Positions 1 through 10,901 are shown, counted from the first letter of the stretch. The stretch: 64,000 bases of DNA from Candidatus Poribacteria bacterium (GCA_022827625.1 JAJEIE010000025.1:124001-188000); one strand, 5' to 3'. Numbers and translations are program-made. The notes: a model not told the origin generated them from the letters alone.

Positions 1-469
1 TCTAAATCCATGCAGTTAATTTTAGGATTATTGGATACATGCTGACAGGCGAGGTGTCTGAACCTCGCCTACTTATTTTAGAGAAAATTTGAAAGCAACT
101 AAAGTTTGGACAAATATACCGAGGTATGATAAAATAACGTGAACTCGATAAAAGTCTGACTTGTACCGCAAACTGTATGAAATTTCAGAAAATAATTGGG
201 TAATAGACGGGCAATGAATTGCCCTACTACAAACGGGTTTGTTCGTAGTAGTGCGATTTATCGCACGTTCAGAAATTACTGAATTAATAAATTAATCTTC
301 ATTTAGTTTGCGAAGCGCACGCCATCCCCTAAAAGTTTTGCGGCGTACTCGCCCAGATGCGATGTGCATCGTGCTACAATTTATGGCGCTGAGAGAAAAA
401 AATACAACCTTTAGCATTGCGGAATCATCAGATTCTTAGCGGCATCAAGGTAGAGGAGGTTCATCGCTA

Positions 470-1912
470 ATGACAGGACTTGATGGATATAACACTGAAG
501 GATTTTACGACGAAATGTTCGCGCCCGATGGGAGCGCGCGGCCTGCCGCTCAGATATTGATGGAGCGGATTGAAAGTTTTCCTGATGGCGAACTCAACCG
601 TCGTCAAATTGCTGCCGAATACGCTTTGCTTCGGATGGGCATCACCTTCAATGTCTATGCCGACGAACAGGGCATCGAAAAAATCTTTCCTTTTGATCTT
701 ATCCCGCGGATTATTGGGGCAAATGAATGGAACTGGATAGAACGCGGCCTCAAACAGCGTATCCACGCACTCAACCTATTCATCGATGACGTTTACCACG
801 ACCAGAAAATCCTTAAAGACGGCGTGGTCCCCTCTGATATCGTGCTTTCATCAGAACGCTACCTTAAGCAGGGCATCGGTTTAGACCCGCCACGCGGCAT
901 TTGGTGTCATATTACCGGCACAGATTTGGTGCGCGACAGCGATGGACAAATCTACGTCTTGGAAGATAATCTGGGTTGCCCATCTGGTGTTTCTTATGTA
1001 GTGGAAAACCGGCAGTTAATGAAGCGGACGTTTCCGCAGCTTTTCGGGATGTCACAGATCCAACCTGTGGAAGATTATCCGAGCCATCTGTTAAATACGC
1101 TGCGCTACCTTGTAACCGATAGAGTGTCTTCCCCTGAAGTTGCTCTCCTCACACCCGGCATCTATAATTCTGCGTACTTTGAGCACTCCTTCCTCGCGCA
1201 ACAGATGGGGGTCGAATTAGTGGAGGGGCGCGATCTCGTCGTGATGGACGGATTTGTTCACGCCCGAACAACAAAAGGTTTTGAACGCGTCGATGTCCTC
1301 TACCGCCGAATCAATGACGACTTCCTCGACCCGAAAGCGTTCAAATCCGAATCAATGCTCGGTGTACCCGGTCTAATGGATGTATACAAAGCAGGACGCA
1401 TCGCGCTCGTCAATGCTCCCGGCACCTGTGTCGCTGACGACAAAGTCGTCTGCTCGTTCGTGCCACAGATTATCAAGTACTATCTTGATGAAGATATTAT
1501 CGTCCCAAACGTCCCGACCTTTATGTGCTGGGAAGATTCAGATCGGAAATATGTACTCGAGCATCTCGATGAACTCGTTGTGAAGGAAGCGAACCAGTCT
1601 GGCGGGTATGGGATGCTAATTGGTCCACACTCGACCCGGGCAGAGCAGGAAGAGTTTGCCCGTCGCATTAAAGACAATCCGCGTAACTACATCGCGCAAC
1701 CGACGCTCTCGCTTTCACGCGTCCCCGTTCTTATTGAGGACCATCTTGAAGGACGACACGTTGACTTACGTCCGTTTATCCTTTACGGCGAAGACATCTA
1801 TGTGCTTCCGGGTGGACTAACACGGGTCGCTCTTAAGAAAGGCTCGTTGGTCGTTAATTCGTCCCAAGGGGGCGGTAGTAAGGATACATGGGTCTTGTCA
1901 GGTCCGGTATAG
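470..1912 (+). CDS. circularly permuted ATP-grasp protein (COG2308 / CP_ATPgrasp type)
   Basis: 480 aa ORF; AGGAGG upstream of ATG; COG2308-like motifs (RRINDDFLDP, GVPGLMDVYKAGRIALVNAPGTCVADDK, LPGGLTRVALKKGSLVVNSSQGGGSKDTWVL). Confidence 0.9.
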   Translation: MTGLDGYNTEGFYDEMFAPDGSARPAAQILMERIESFPDGELNRRQIAAEYALLRMGITFNVYADEQGIEKIFPFDLIPRIIGANEWNWIERGLKQRIHALNLFIDDVYHDQKILKDGVVPSDIVLSSERYLKQGIGLDPPRGIWCHITGTDLVRDSDGQIYVLEDNLGCPSGVSYVVENRQLMKRTFPQLFGMSQIQPVEDYPSHLLNTLRYLVTDRVSSPEVALLTPGIYNSAYFEHSFLAQQMGVELVEGRDLVVMDGFVHARTTKGFERVDVLYRRINDDFLDPKAFKSESMLGVPGLMDVYKAGRIALVNAPGTCVADDKVVCSFVPQIIKYYLDEDIIVPNVPTFMCWEDSDRKYVLEHLDELVVKEANQSGGYGMLIGPHSTRAEQEEFARRIKDNPRNYIAQPTLSLSRVPVLIEDHLEGRHVDLRPFILYGEDIYVLPGGLTRVALKKGSLVVNSSQGGGSKDTWVLSGPV

Positions 1913-1921
1913 GAGGGTATA

Positions 1922-2878
1922 ATGCTCAGTCGCGTTGCAGAATCAATTTATTGGATGAGCCGCTATATCGAACGCGCCGAAAACGTTGCCCGTTTCGTTG
2001 ATGTCAACTTGCACCTTATTCTCGACATGCCGGTCGGTATACAAGCGCAATGGGAACCCCTTGTTGCTACGACAGGCGACGACGAAGTGTTTGCGGAACG
2101 CTACGGGGATGCCTCCCGCGAAACCGTGATTAGATTTCTGGCATTTGACACTGAAAATCCGAACTCAATCGTCTCTTGCCTGCGGGCTGCGCGTGAAAAC
2201 GCTCGGTCAATACGGGAAAATATTTCATCGGAAATGTGGGAACAGTTAAACGACGCTTATCTATTAGTCACCAACACCTCCGAAAAATGGGCAATGACGG
2301 AACCTCATGAGTTCTTCAGAGAAATCAAACTCGCATCGCATCTCTTTATGGGGCTGACAGACAACATCATGTCGCATAGTGAGGGGTGGCATTTCAGTCA
2401 ATTGGGGCGGCTGATTGAGCGCGCCGACAAAACATCGAGGATCGTTGATGTTAAATACTTTATCCTCCTGCCTTCTGTCTGGGATGTGAACACACCCTTT
2501 GACGATATTCAGTGGGGGGCGCTCCTCCATTCCGCCAGCGGTTTCGAGATGTACCGCCGGACGTACGGACTCATCTCTCCCGACGATGTTGTTGCTTTTC
2601 TCCTGTTGGACCGTGAATTCCCGAGATCTGTTCTTTATTGTCTCTCCAAAGCGGAAGAATCATTACACGCCATCTCTGGAACCCCATTGGAAACGTTCTC
2701 CAACTCAGCAGAGCAGCGTTTGGGGCAGCTCCGCGCTGAATTTGCATACGCCCAAGTCAAACAGGTCCTATCAAGCGGTTTGCACGAATTTCTTGACGCA
2801 TTCCAAACCAAACTCAACTCGGTCGGCGAGGACATCCACAAGACCTTTTTCGCTTTGCGACCCGTCAACAATTCTTAA
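1922..2878 (+). CDS. alpha-E domain protein (COG2307/DUF403)
   Basis: MLSRVAESIYWMSRYIERAENVARFVDVN start typical of alpha-E proteins; 9 nt after the ATP-grasp gene. Confidence 0.9.
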   Translation: MLSRVAESIYWMSRYIERAENVARFVDVNLHLILDMPVGIQAQWEPLVATTGDDEVFAERYGDASRETVIRFLAFDTENPNSIVSCLRAARENARSIRENISSEMWEQLNDAYLLVTNTSEKWAMTEPHEFFREIKLASHLFMGLTDNIMSHSEGWHFSQLGRLIERADKTSRIVDVKYFILLPSVWDVNTPFDDIQWGALLHSASGFEMYRRTYGLISPDDVVAFLLLDREFPRSVLYCLSKAEESLHAISGTPLETFSNSAEQRLGQLRAEFAYAQVKQVLSSGLHEFLDAFQTKLNSVGEDIHKTFFALRPVNNS

Positions 2879-2889
2879 TAATTAAAAAA

Positions 2890-5800
2890 ATGGCAATCCG
2901 TGTAGCTATCAACCACAAATCACGCTATCATTACGACAGGCTTGTTAATCTGTCTCCACATGTCTTCCGATTGAGACCTGCAGTCCACTGCCGCACGCCG
3001 ATTGAGGCCTACTCACTCAAGATTGAACCGGAGACGCATTTCATCAATTGGCAGCAAGACCCATTTGGCAATTACCAAGCGCGCGTCGTCTTCCCTGAAC
3101 CGGCACATGCGTTGTCTATTGAAGTAGATGTTGTCGCGGATATGACTGTTATCAACCCGTTCGATTTCTTCCTCGAATCGAGTGCCGAACACTACCCGTT
3201 TGACTATGAGGCGCAGCTTAAAGAGGAGCTCGCTCCGTTTCTCGAAGTCAAAGAAAACGGCCCACTCCTGACAGCATTCTTGGCAGATATTCCTCGGACG
3301 CAGAAGAAACTCATCGACTTCCTTGTTGACATCAACGGGTCGCTCTGGGAAAAAATAAAATACACAATCCGTATGGAACCCGGCGTGCAGTCCTGCGAGG
3401 AGACGTTAGAGAAGCAAATTGGCTCCTGTCGGGACACAGGCTGGCTCCTCGTTCAGATATTCCGACATCTCGGTTTAGCGGCGCGTTTCGTTTCAGGTTA
3501 CCTCGTCCAACTCGTCGCTGATCAGAAACCTGTAGATGGACCCGCTGGTCCGCTCCAAGATTTCACCGATTTACATGCGTGGTGCGAGGTGTATGCCCCC
3601 GGGGCAGGTTGGATCGGGCTGGATCCAACATCCGGCTTACTTGCCGGTGAAGGACACATTCCCTTAGCGTGTGTCGCCGATCCAGTGAGTGCTGCACCCG
3701 TTACGGGGTATACCGACCTCTGCGAAACGGAATTTACCTATAGCAACACCGTCCAACGCATCCACGAAGACCCGCGCGTAACGAAACCGTACACGGAAAC
3801 ACAATGGACAGATATTAATGCCCTCGGTCAGCAAGTGGACGCAGATATAATCCAACACGACATCCGGTTAACAATGGGCGGTGAACCGACCTTCGTTTCG
3901 ATCGACGACCCAGACAGTCCAGAATGGGACACGGAAGCAGACAGTCCAAGAAAAAGGGAGTTAGGGGCGGTCCTTCTGAAACGTTTGCGGGATAGTTTCG
4001 GACCCGGCGGTGCCCTCTATCACGGACAGGGGAAGTGGTATCCGGGTGAACCTTTACCGCGCTGGAAGTTCGGCTGCTTTTGGCGTAAAGATGGGGTGCC
4101 GGTGTGGCGGAATGACAAACGCCTCGCGGAACCGCACAAAGATTACGGGTTCGGTGTCCATGAGGCTGAACGATGGACGCGCCACCTCGCGGAACTCTTG
4201 AAAATCACACCAGATGCGATAATACCGGCTTATGAAGATGCCCTCTTTTTCCTCTGGACGGAAAACAGACTCCCGACCAACATTGATCCGCTCGACTTTG
4301 ACTTTAAAGAGGCATCCGAACGCCATCGACTCGCGGAACTCCTACAAACAGAAACCCTCGGTGAACCGATTGGCTACGCCCTACCGATACGATGGAATCT
4401 CGCCGATGAGGCGTGGGAAAGTTGCGCGTGGAACTTCAGGGATGGACGTATGTTCTTGATCCCCGGTGATTCACCGATAGGGCTCCGTCTACCCTTGGAG
4501 TCGATACAGCATGTGCCGCCTGAAGAACGAGAAGATGTCTATGAACGCGATCCTTTTGAACCGCGCGAAGCGCACTTAGATGCATCAGCGCAAACGAACT
4601 CACAAACCACATCAACGCCGAAAGACACGGAAGCAGAGACGATTTTTCAAACGTCGCTCTGCGTTGAACCGCGTGACGGACGATTGCACATTTTCATGCC
4701 GCCGCTAACGCATTTAGAACATTACTTGAAACTCCTTGAAGCGACGGAAGCGACCGCTGAAGCCTTGAATATGCCTGTGATTATTGAGGGATATGAGGTC
4801 CCGCACGATTCCCGAGTTCAGGTGTTGAGTGTGACGCCCGATCCGGGTGTGATTGAGGTGAATATCCATCCTGCGGCAAATTGGGATGAACTTGTTCATA
4901 ATACCACAACGCTTTACGCGCAAGCACGATTGGTAGGACTGAGTGCTGAAAAATTCATGTTAGACGGTAGGCACACCGGCACCGGCGGGGGCAACCACAT
5001 TATCGTCGGGGGTCGAACACCCGCTGATAGCCCGTTGTTGCGACAGCCGCACTTGTTACGCAGCCTCGTCACATATTGGCAGCATCATCCGGGTTTGTCA
5101 TATCTGTTCTCCAGTGCTTTCATCGGTCCGACGAGTCAAGCACCGCGTGTAGACGAGGGACGTGATGAACAACTTTATGAACTTGAAGTCGCTTTCGATC
5201 AGGTACCTGAAGCATCGAACAGCGAAGCGGAAGAGACACCCCCTTGGCTAATTGACCGGTTGTTGCGACACCTGATGGTGGATCTTACAGGGAACACGCA
5301 TCGTGCCGAATTCTGTATTGATAAACTCTACGCGCCGGACGCAGCGAGTGGACGGCTCGGATTATTGGAGATGCGGGCTTTTGAGATGCCACCGCACGCA
5401 CGGATGAGTCTTGTTCAGATGCTTCTCATTCGGACACTCATCGCCAAGTTTTGGAAGACCCCCTATAAAGGTAGACTCGTGCGATGGGGGACAGCATTAC
5501 ACGACCGATTCATGCTCCATCACTATGTTCGCGCTGACCTACAGGAAGTCGTTAGCGAACTTCAAGAAGCGGGGTATCCGTTCGAGATGGCGTGGCTTGA
5601 CCCGTTCTTTGAATTCCGTTTCCCGAAATTGGGAGTTGTAAACGTTCAAGATATTGAACTGGAATTACGGATGGCAATTGAACCGTGGCACGTGTTAGGT
5701 GAAGAAGTGACACGGGCGGGAACCTCGCGTTTTGTCGATTCTTCTGTTGAACGGGTGCAGGTGAAGCTCCGTGGACTGACGGACTCGCGATACGTTGTTA

Positions 5801-6231
5801 CATGCAACGGACGGCGTTTAATTCTGCACAATACAGGCACACATGGAGAATACGTCGGTGGCGTACGTTATCGAGCGTGGCAGCCACCATCAGCGTTGCA
5901 TCCTACTATTGGAATACATTCTCCACTCGTCTTTGACATCATCGACACGTGGAATGGTAGGGCAATCGGCGGTTGTACCTATCACGTCTCGCATCCGGGT
6001 GGAAGACATTACGATACCTTCCCAGTCAACGCTTATGAAGCAGAGGGGCGCCGAATAAGTCGTTTCGGCACAAATGGCCATACACCGGGCGTTATTCAAT
6101 CGCAAGCGTCGGGAACAACGACCGGACACTTTCTGACGGAAGGCACGTCTCCGGGGCCGATGGCTGTCCCACCAGAGGAGGTAAATGCCGAGTATCCGTA
6201 TACATTGGATCTCCGACGGCGTGGCGGTTAG
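2890..6231 (+). CDS. transglutaminase-like protease domain fused to DUF2126
   Basis: 1113 aa; N-terminal Cys-His-Asp signature (GSCRDTGWLLVQ...DLHAWCEVY...GLDPTSG); DUF2126-like IRLTMGGEPTFVSIDDPDSPEW. Confidence 0.9.
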   Translation: MAIRVAINHKSRYHYDRLVNLSPHVFRLRPAVHCRTPIEAYSLKIEPETHFINWQQDPFGNYQARVVFPEPAHALSIEVDVVADMTVINPFDFFLESSAEHYPFDYEAQLKEELAPFLEVKENGPLLTAFLADIPRTQKKLIDFLVDINGSLWEKIKYTIRMEPGVQSCEETLEKQIGSCRDTGWLLVQIFRHLGLAARFVSGYLVQLVADQKPVDGPAGPLQDFTDLHAWCEVYAPGAGWIGLDPTSGLLAGEGHIPLACVADPVSAAPVTGYTDLCETEFTYSNTVQRIHEDPRVTKPYTETQWTDINALGQQVDADIIQHDIRLTMGGEPTFVSIDDPDSPEWDTEADSPRKRELGAVLLKRLRDSFGPGGALYHGQGKWYPGEPLPRWKFGCFWRKDGVPVWRNDKRLAEPHKDYGFGVHEAERWTRHLAELLKITPDAIIPAYEDALFFLWTENRLPTNIDPLDFDFKEASERHRLAELLQTETLGEPIGYALPIRWNLADEAWESCAWNFRDGRMFLIPGDSPIGLRLPLESIQHVPPEEREDVYERDPFEPREAHLDASAQTNSQTTSTPKDTEAETIFQTSLCVEPRDGRLHIFMPPLTHLEHYLKLLEATEATAEALNMPVIIEGYEVPHDSRVQVLSVTPDPGVIEVNIHPAANWDELVHNTTTLYAQARLVGLSAEKFMLDGRHTGTGGGNHIIVGGRTPADSPLLRQPHLLRSLVTYWQHHPGLSYLFSSAFIGPTSQAPRVDEGRDEQLYELEVAFDQVPEASNSEAEETPPWLIDRLLRHLMVDLTGNTHRAEFCIDKLYAPDAASGRLGLLEMRAFEMPPHARMSLVQMLLIRTLIAKFWKTPYKGRLVRWGTALHDRFMLHHYVRADLQEVVSELQEAGYPFEMAWLDPFFEFRFPKLGVVNVQDIELELRMAIEPWHVLGEEVTRAGTSRFVDSSVERVQVKLRGLTDSRYVVTCNGRRLILHNTGTHGEYVGGVRYRAWQPPSALHPTIGIHSPLVFDIIDTWNGRAIGGCTYHVSHPGGRHYDTFPVNAYEAEGRRISRFGTNGHTPGVIQSQASGTTTGHFLTEGTSPGPMAVPPEEVNAEYPYTLDLRRRGG

Positions 6232-6281
6232 CCGTCAGGTGAAAGCGAAGCGACCTGAAAACCAATAACCAAATCAAAAAG

Positions 6282-8987
6282 ATGCAACAAACTGATATAA
6301 AGAATTGGAAGGTGATTGAGGGGAGTTATAGCACCAAGTTAGCCGATGCGCTTCACAGTGAACAGGTTGATGAGATGCTGAACCGAGATCAGCACGTCAA
6401 CCCACATTGGCACGCCTTCATGCAGGCACTCGACACCCTCGGACTCGCCGAGATGGAATCCCGGCACGAAGAGGTCCAACGCCTGCTCCGTGAGAATGGG
6501 GTCACCTACGTCGTACACGGCGAACAACACGAACACCGTCCGTGGGCGTTGGATCCGATCCCACTCATTATCTCGAATGCTGACTGGGAGGTCATCTCTG
6601 CTGGACTCAAACAACGCGCCGAACTCCTAAACCTAATTTTAATGGACCTCTATGGGGAACGCGCTTTGATTAAAGAGGGGTGGGTCCCACCAGAAGTGGT
6701 CTATGCGCACGCGGGTTTTCTACGGGCATGTGTTGGGCTTACTGCCCCTGGACTTCCGTTTCTTTTGAATTACGCCGCCGATTTAGCGAGAGGACCGGAC
6801 GGCAGAATGTGGGTGCTTGCTGACCGCACACAGGCACCCTCAGGAGCAGGCTACGCGCTGGAAAACCGAACAGCGCTTGTCCGCGCATTGCCGAACTTCT
6901 TTAGCGAGGTCGGTGTTCATCGGCTCTCCTTCTTCTTCCGCTCGTTCCAGAACAGCATATTGGATATGCAATATCAACTGGAAAACGCCACACGTATTGC
7001 CCCACGCCAGATAGACAATCCACATGTTGTTGTGCTAACCCCCGGACCTCTCAACGAAACTTATTTTGAGCACGCCTACCTCGCAAGTTACCTCGGGTAC
7101 ACTTTGGTGCAAGGGGACGATTTGACGGTGTGGGACGGACGGGTCTGGTTGAAGTCGATTGACGGTTTACGACCCGTTGATATTATTCTCCGCCGAGTCG
7201 ATGATACCTTCTGTGACCCGTTGGAGCTCCGACAAGACTCACGGCTCGGTGTTGCCGGGCTGCTTGAAGCCATTCGACAGGGAAATGTAATTGTGATAAA
7301 TCCTCCCGGTAGCGGCGTTTTGGAGAATCCGGGGTTGATGCCGTTCCTACCGAATATCTCAAAACGGTTAATAGGTGAAGATCTACAGCTCCCCTCTGCT
7401 GCCACATGGTGGTGCGGGCAACGGAAACAGCGCGAGCATGTATTAGCGAACCTTAGGAAACTGGTCATCAAACCGATCCATCGTCAGCGCGGTGGACGCC
7501 CACTGTTTGGAACGGAGTTGAGCAACGCTGAACTCGATACGCTCCGCGACCGCATTAATGCTGAACCGCATCTCTACGTTGGACAGGAGCAGGTCCATCT
7601 CTCGACAACGCCTTCCCTGATTGACGGTAAACTTGAACCGCGCCATGCAATCCTACGGAATTTTTTATTTAAAGAAAAAGATGGATACACCGTAATGCCC
7701 GGCGGACTCACCCGATGTGCAGGCGAGAAAGGGAAATTGACCATTTCTATCCAAGACGGTGGTGTGAGTAAGGATACTTGGGTTCTCGCACCCGAACCGG
7801 AACCCCACATCAGTCTCTGGCAACAACGAACAGGACAGATGCAAGTTGCGGGAGCATCTGCGGGGTTATCAAGCCGGGCAGCCGAGAACCTCTTCTGGGT
7901 CGGACGCTATGCCGAACGCGCCGAGGGACAAGCAAGGCTGCTCCGGATTATGCTCGACAAAGCCAAAATGGGAGAGATGGGTTTAGAAACTTCGCGCTTA
8001 GGGCAGGTGTCACCCTCTCGACGCCTTACGGAAACTTTGGGCGAAGATGCCAGGGAAGTTTCTGAGCTCACTTATCTCCACAGTATGCTCCGCTCTCTGA
8101 CCGGGTTAACGTCCTCGCACCCGCGTTTCGCTAACGACAGTGGACAGTCGTTAGGGAACGAAATTCTTTCGATGATGCTCGACACAGAAAATAGCGGGAG
8201 TTTAGTCTCAACGCTTCAGGCACTCGTCAGCGCGGCGTACGCTGTCCGGGACCGTTGGTCTACCGACACATGGCGCGTGATGAACAGGATTGAGAATCTA
8301 TGCAAAACGCTCGAAGAAAACATCCCGGAAGATCGAGACACAAGCGCACAAATATTGACAGACTTCGTGCTACAAGAAGCGGAATTGGCTGCACTCGATC
8401 AACTTATGATTTTCCTTTCAGCATTAAGTGGGCTGAATGCCGAAAGCATGACGCAGACCATCGGTTGGATGAGCTTGGATATGGGACGGCGTATTGAACG
8501 CGCACTCCTTCTCATCGTGCTGTGTCGTTCAAGCCTTGTTGCTGTGAAAGACGATTGGATTGAGGACCTGCTCCTCGAATCTGTCCTCGCTGCCACTGAG
8601 AGCCTGATTACTTATCGGAGTCGATACCGTGCAGCACTCCACTTTCCTACAGTCCTTGAGTTGTTACTGCTTGACAATAACAATCCGCGTTCGTTCCTCT
8701 ATCAACTCAAACGGCTTGAAGAACAGATTGGGGCACTACCGCGGGAAACACTCAGATACCGGCTTAGCGAGGAGGAACAACTCATTTTGGAGGCACTCAC
8801 GCAGCTCCAACTTTCTAACACAATTGATCTTGCTGAGTGTTCAGAACACGCGACACAACGAATAGGATTAGAAAAATTGTTGGTCCGGCTCGCACAAATA
8901 TTGGTCGACATTTCTGACGTACTCACGCAGACTTATTTCAGCCATGTCCAGAGACCGCAGCAACTCATTACAACAGGCAGCCTCTAA
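6282..8987 (+). CDS. circularly permuted ATP-grasp fused to alpha-E domain
   Basis: 901 aa; N-half paralogous to 470-1912, C-half (LSSRAAENLFWVGRYAERAEGQARLLRIML) paralogous to 1922-2878. Confidence 0.9.
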   Translation: MQQTDIKNWKVIEGSYSTKLADALHSEQVDEMLNRDQHVNPHWHAFMQALDTLGLAEMESRHEEVQRLLRENGVTYVVHGEQHEHRPWALDPIPLIISNADWEVISAGLKQRAELLNLILMDLYGERALIKEGWVPPEVVYAHAGFLRACVGLTAPGLPFLLNYAADLARGPDGRMWVLADRTQAPSGAGYALENRTALVRALPNFFSEVGVHRLSFFFRSFQNSILDMQYQLENATRIAPRQIDNPHVVVLTPGPLNETYFEHAYLASYLGYTLVQGDDLTVWDGRVWLKSIDGLRPVDIILRRVDDTFCDPLELRQDSRLGVAGLLEAIRQGNVIVINPPGSGVLENPGLMPFLPNISKRLIGEDLQLPSAATWWCGQRKQREHVLANLRKLVIKPIHRQRGGRPLFGTELSNAELDTLRDRINAEPHLYVGQEQVHLSTTPSLIDGKLEPRHAILRNFLFKEKDGYTVMPGGLTRCAGEKGKLTISIQDGGVSKDTWVLAPEPEPHISLWQQRTGQMQVAGASAGLSSRAAENLFWVGRYAERAEGQARLLRIMLDKAKMGEMGLETSRLGQVSPSRRLTETLGEDAREVSELTYLHSMLRSLTGLTSSHPRFANDSGQSLGNEILSMMLDTENSGSLVSTLQALVSAAYAVRDRWSTDTWRVMNRIENLCKTLEENIPEDRDTSAQILTDFVLQEAELAALDQLMIFLSALSGLNAESMTQTIGWMSLDMGRRIERALLLIVLCRSSLVAVKDDWIEDLLLESVLAATESLITYRSRYRAALHFPTVLELLLLDNNNPRSFLYQLKRLEEQIGALPRETLRYRLSEEEQLILEALTQLQLSNTIDLAECSEHATQRIGLEKLLVRLAQILVDISDVLTQTYFSHVQRPQQLITTGSL

Positions 8988-8996
8988 CATATAGCC

Positions 8997-9878
8997 ATGA
9001 ACTATAAGATTATCCATAAGACTGAATACAGTTATACCCATCCCGTCAACCTCTGTTACAATGAAGCTCGTTTGACACCGCTAAATTTCGCGTATCAGCA
9101 GTGTAGCGACAGTCAATTCGTTGTCGAACCCGATCCCAAGGAGTGTCGGAAACGTCAAGATTTTTTCGGAAACACGGTCTACTATTTCACAATCCAACAA
9201 CCTCACAACCAACTCACTGTTATAGTTACAAGTCATGTGGAGGTCAGAGGCAGAGAACGACAAAGAGACTTTGCGGAACATCTGACGTGGGAAGAGGCCT
9301 ACCGGCAGCTACACACAGATTCAGCACCAGAAATTCTGGAGATGCGGCAGTACACGCTCAATTCTTCAATGATCCCAATGATGCCTGAACTCCATACCTA
9401 TGCTGAGAAGTCATTCACCAACGGACGGCCCCTCCTGGAAGCCGTTGAAGATTTAACCGCTCGCCTCTACGCCGATTTTACTTATGATCCGGGCTTCACG
9501 ACAGTCGCTACGCCCCTCAGAGATGTCCTCAAGCACCGTCGCGGCGTTTGCCAAGATTTTGCGCATCTCGGTATTGGGTGCCTTCGCGCTTTAGGACTCG
9601 CTGCCCGTTACGTCAGCGGTTATATTGAAACAGACCCGCCATCCGACCAAGAACCGTTAGCCGGCACCGACGCTTCGCACGCATGGTTTTCTGTCTATCT
9701 GCCGCAACTTGGCTGGGTAGATTTTGACCCAACAAATAACCAGATGCCGAGGGATCGGCATATTACTGTGGCTTGGGGGCGAGATTATGCGGACGTAACA
9801 CCACTCAAGGGGGTTGTCTTTGGCAGCGGCACGCACGAATTAGCTGTGTCAGTAGATTGTGAACGGATAGCCGATTAG
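8997..9878 (+). CDS. transglutaminase family protein
   Basis: 293 aa; GVCQDFAHLGIGCLRALGLAARYVSGYIE...DASHAWFSVYLPQLGWVDFDPTN. Confidence 0.9.
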   Translation: MNYKIIHKTEYSYTHPVNLCYNEARLTPLNFAYQQCSDSQFVVEPDPKECRKRQDFFGNTVYYFTIQQPHNQLTVIVTSHVEVRGRERQRDFAEHLTWEEAYRQLHTDSAPEILEMRQYTLNSSMIPMMPELHTYAEKSFTNGRPLLEAVEDLTARLYADFTYDPGFTTVATPLRDVLKHRRGVCQDFAHLGIGCLRALGLAARYVSGYIETDPPSDQEPLAGTDASHAWFSVYLPQLGWVDFDPTNNQMPRDRHITVAWGRDYADVTPLKGVVFGSGTHELAVSVDCERIAD

Positions 9879-9981
9879 AATAGGGGGAATTGGACTGCGA
9901 GGTATAGGCAGCAACACCAAATAAAGTGGCGGCATAGAAAAGACGAGGTCAGATGAAACCTCGCCTATCTATGCGTATGTG

Positions 9982-10878
9982 TTATTTTCTTTTTCTTATC
10001 AGCAGCGCACCCTCACGGGTCGCATACATAAGTTTCTCACCATCCGGCGAAAATGTTAACTCCGGAATGACACCTTCCTCGACCGGAAATGTTGACATAA
10101 GATCTTTGGCATCCATATCCCATAATTGTAGGTAGCGATCCCGTCCGCCACTTGCGAGAATTTCCCCGTCGTTGGAAAACGCCAAGGCATTGATCGAATC
10201 GGTATGTGCTCTCAAATTAGAGATCAAACGTTGGCTGTCCAAATCCCACAAACGAATGAGGGTATCCGAACCACCACTCGCCAGCATCTCACCGTTCGGA
10301 GAAAACGCCAAAGCCAAGACGAGTCCATCATGCGTTGAGAAGGATGTCAAGATTGCACCGGTTTCAACTTCCCACAATCGGACTCGCCCATCGGCGCTGC
10401 CGCTTGCGAGGGTTGTGCCGTCTGGTGAAAAGGCTAAACTCCGCACGCGCCCTGGATTTTCGTTAGAGGTCGCGAGGAGCCGCTCTGTTCGGGGATCCCA
10501 ACTCGGTAGTGGGACACCATCAGGTGACGAAGCCGCCAACGCCTGTACTAAATTGGAATCCCCAGCGAGCGTTAGCACCTCGCGCGCCGTGGCAGTATCC
10601 CAGAGTCGGAGCGTATTGTCTTCGCTGCCGCTGGCAAGCAGTGTGTTATTAGGGGCAAACGCCAATGCGCGGATACGTTCCGTATAACCTGAGAGCATCG
10701 CAAATTGCGCACCACTTTCTACATCATATATCCAGATACGTCCATCACCACCGGCAGCGAGTCGCGTGCCATCGGGTGAGAATGTGAGATCGGTCACCTG
10801 TTTTTTTTCCAGCCTTGACTTGAGTCCTGGCGGCAATTCAGATTGCATGCAGTTCTGGAACAGCTCTGTCTTTCCCAT
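9982..10878 (-). CDS. WD40 repeat protein
   Basis: repeated LAFSPDGxxLASGSxDxxxRLWD units. Confidence 0.92.
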   Translation of the reverse strand: MGKTELFQNCMQSELPPGLKSRLEKKQVTDLTFSPDGTRLAAGGDGRIWIYDVESGAQFAMLSGYTERIRALAFAPNNTLLASGSEDNTLRLWDTATAREVLTLAGDSNLVQALAASSPDGVPLPSWDPRTERLLATSNENPGRVRSLAFSPDGTTLASGSADGRVRLWEVETGAILTSFSTHDGLVLALAFSPNGEMLASGGSDTLIRLWDLDSQRLISNLRAHTDSINALAFSNDGEILASGGRDRYLQLWDMDAKDLMSTFPVEEGVIPELTFSPDGEKLMYATREGALLIRKRK

Positions 10879-10901
10879 GATATTTCCTCCTAACTACCAA
10901 C

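Noticed and set aside
467-766. Antisense and short overlapping ORFs in the track (e.g. 467-766 -, 2499-2885 +, 7088-7471 -, 37130-37618 +, 42254-42586 +)
   Set aside because: They lie opposite or out of frame with strong CDSs and show no family features; shadow ORFs.
6235-6258. TCAGGT-12-ACCTGA hairpin between DUF2126 gene and ATP-grasp-alpha-E fusion
   Set aside because: Six-bp stem with a 12-nt loop is easily expected by chance; no T-tract.
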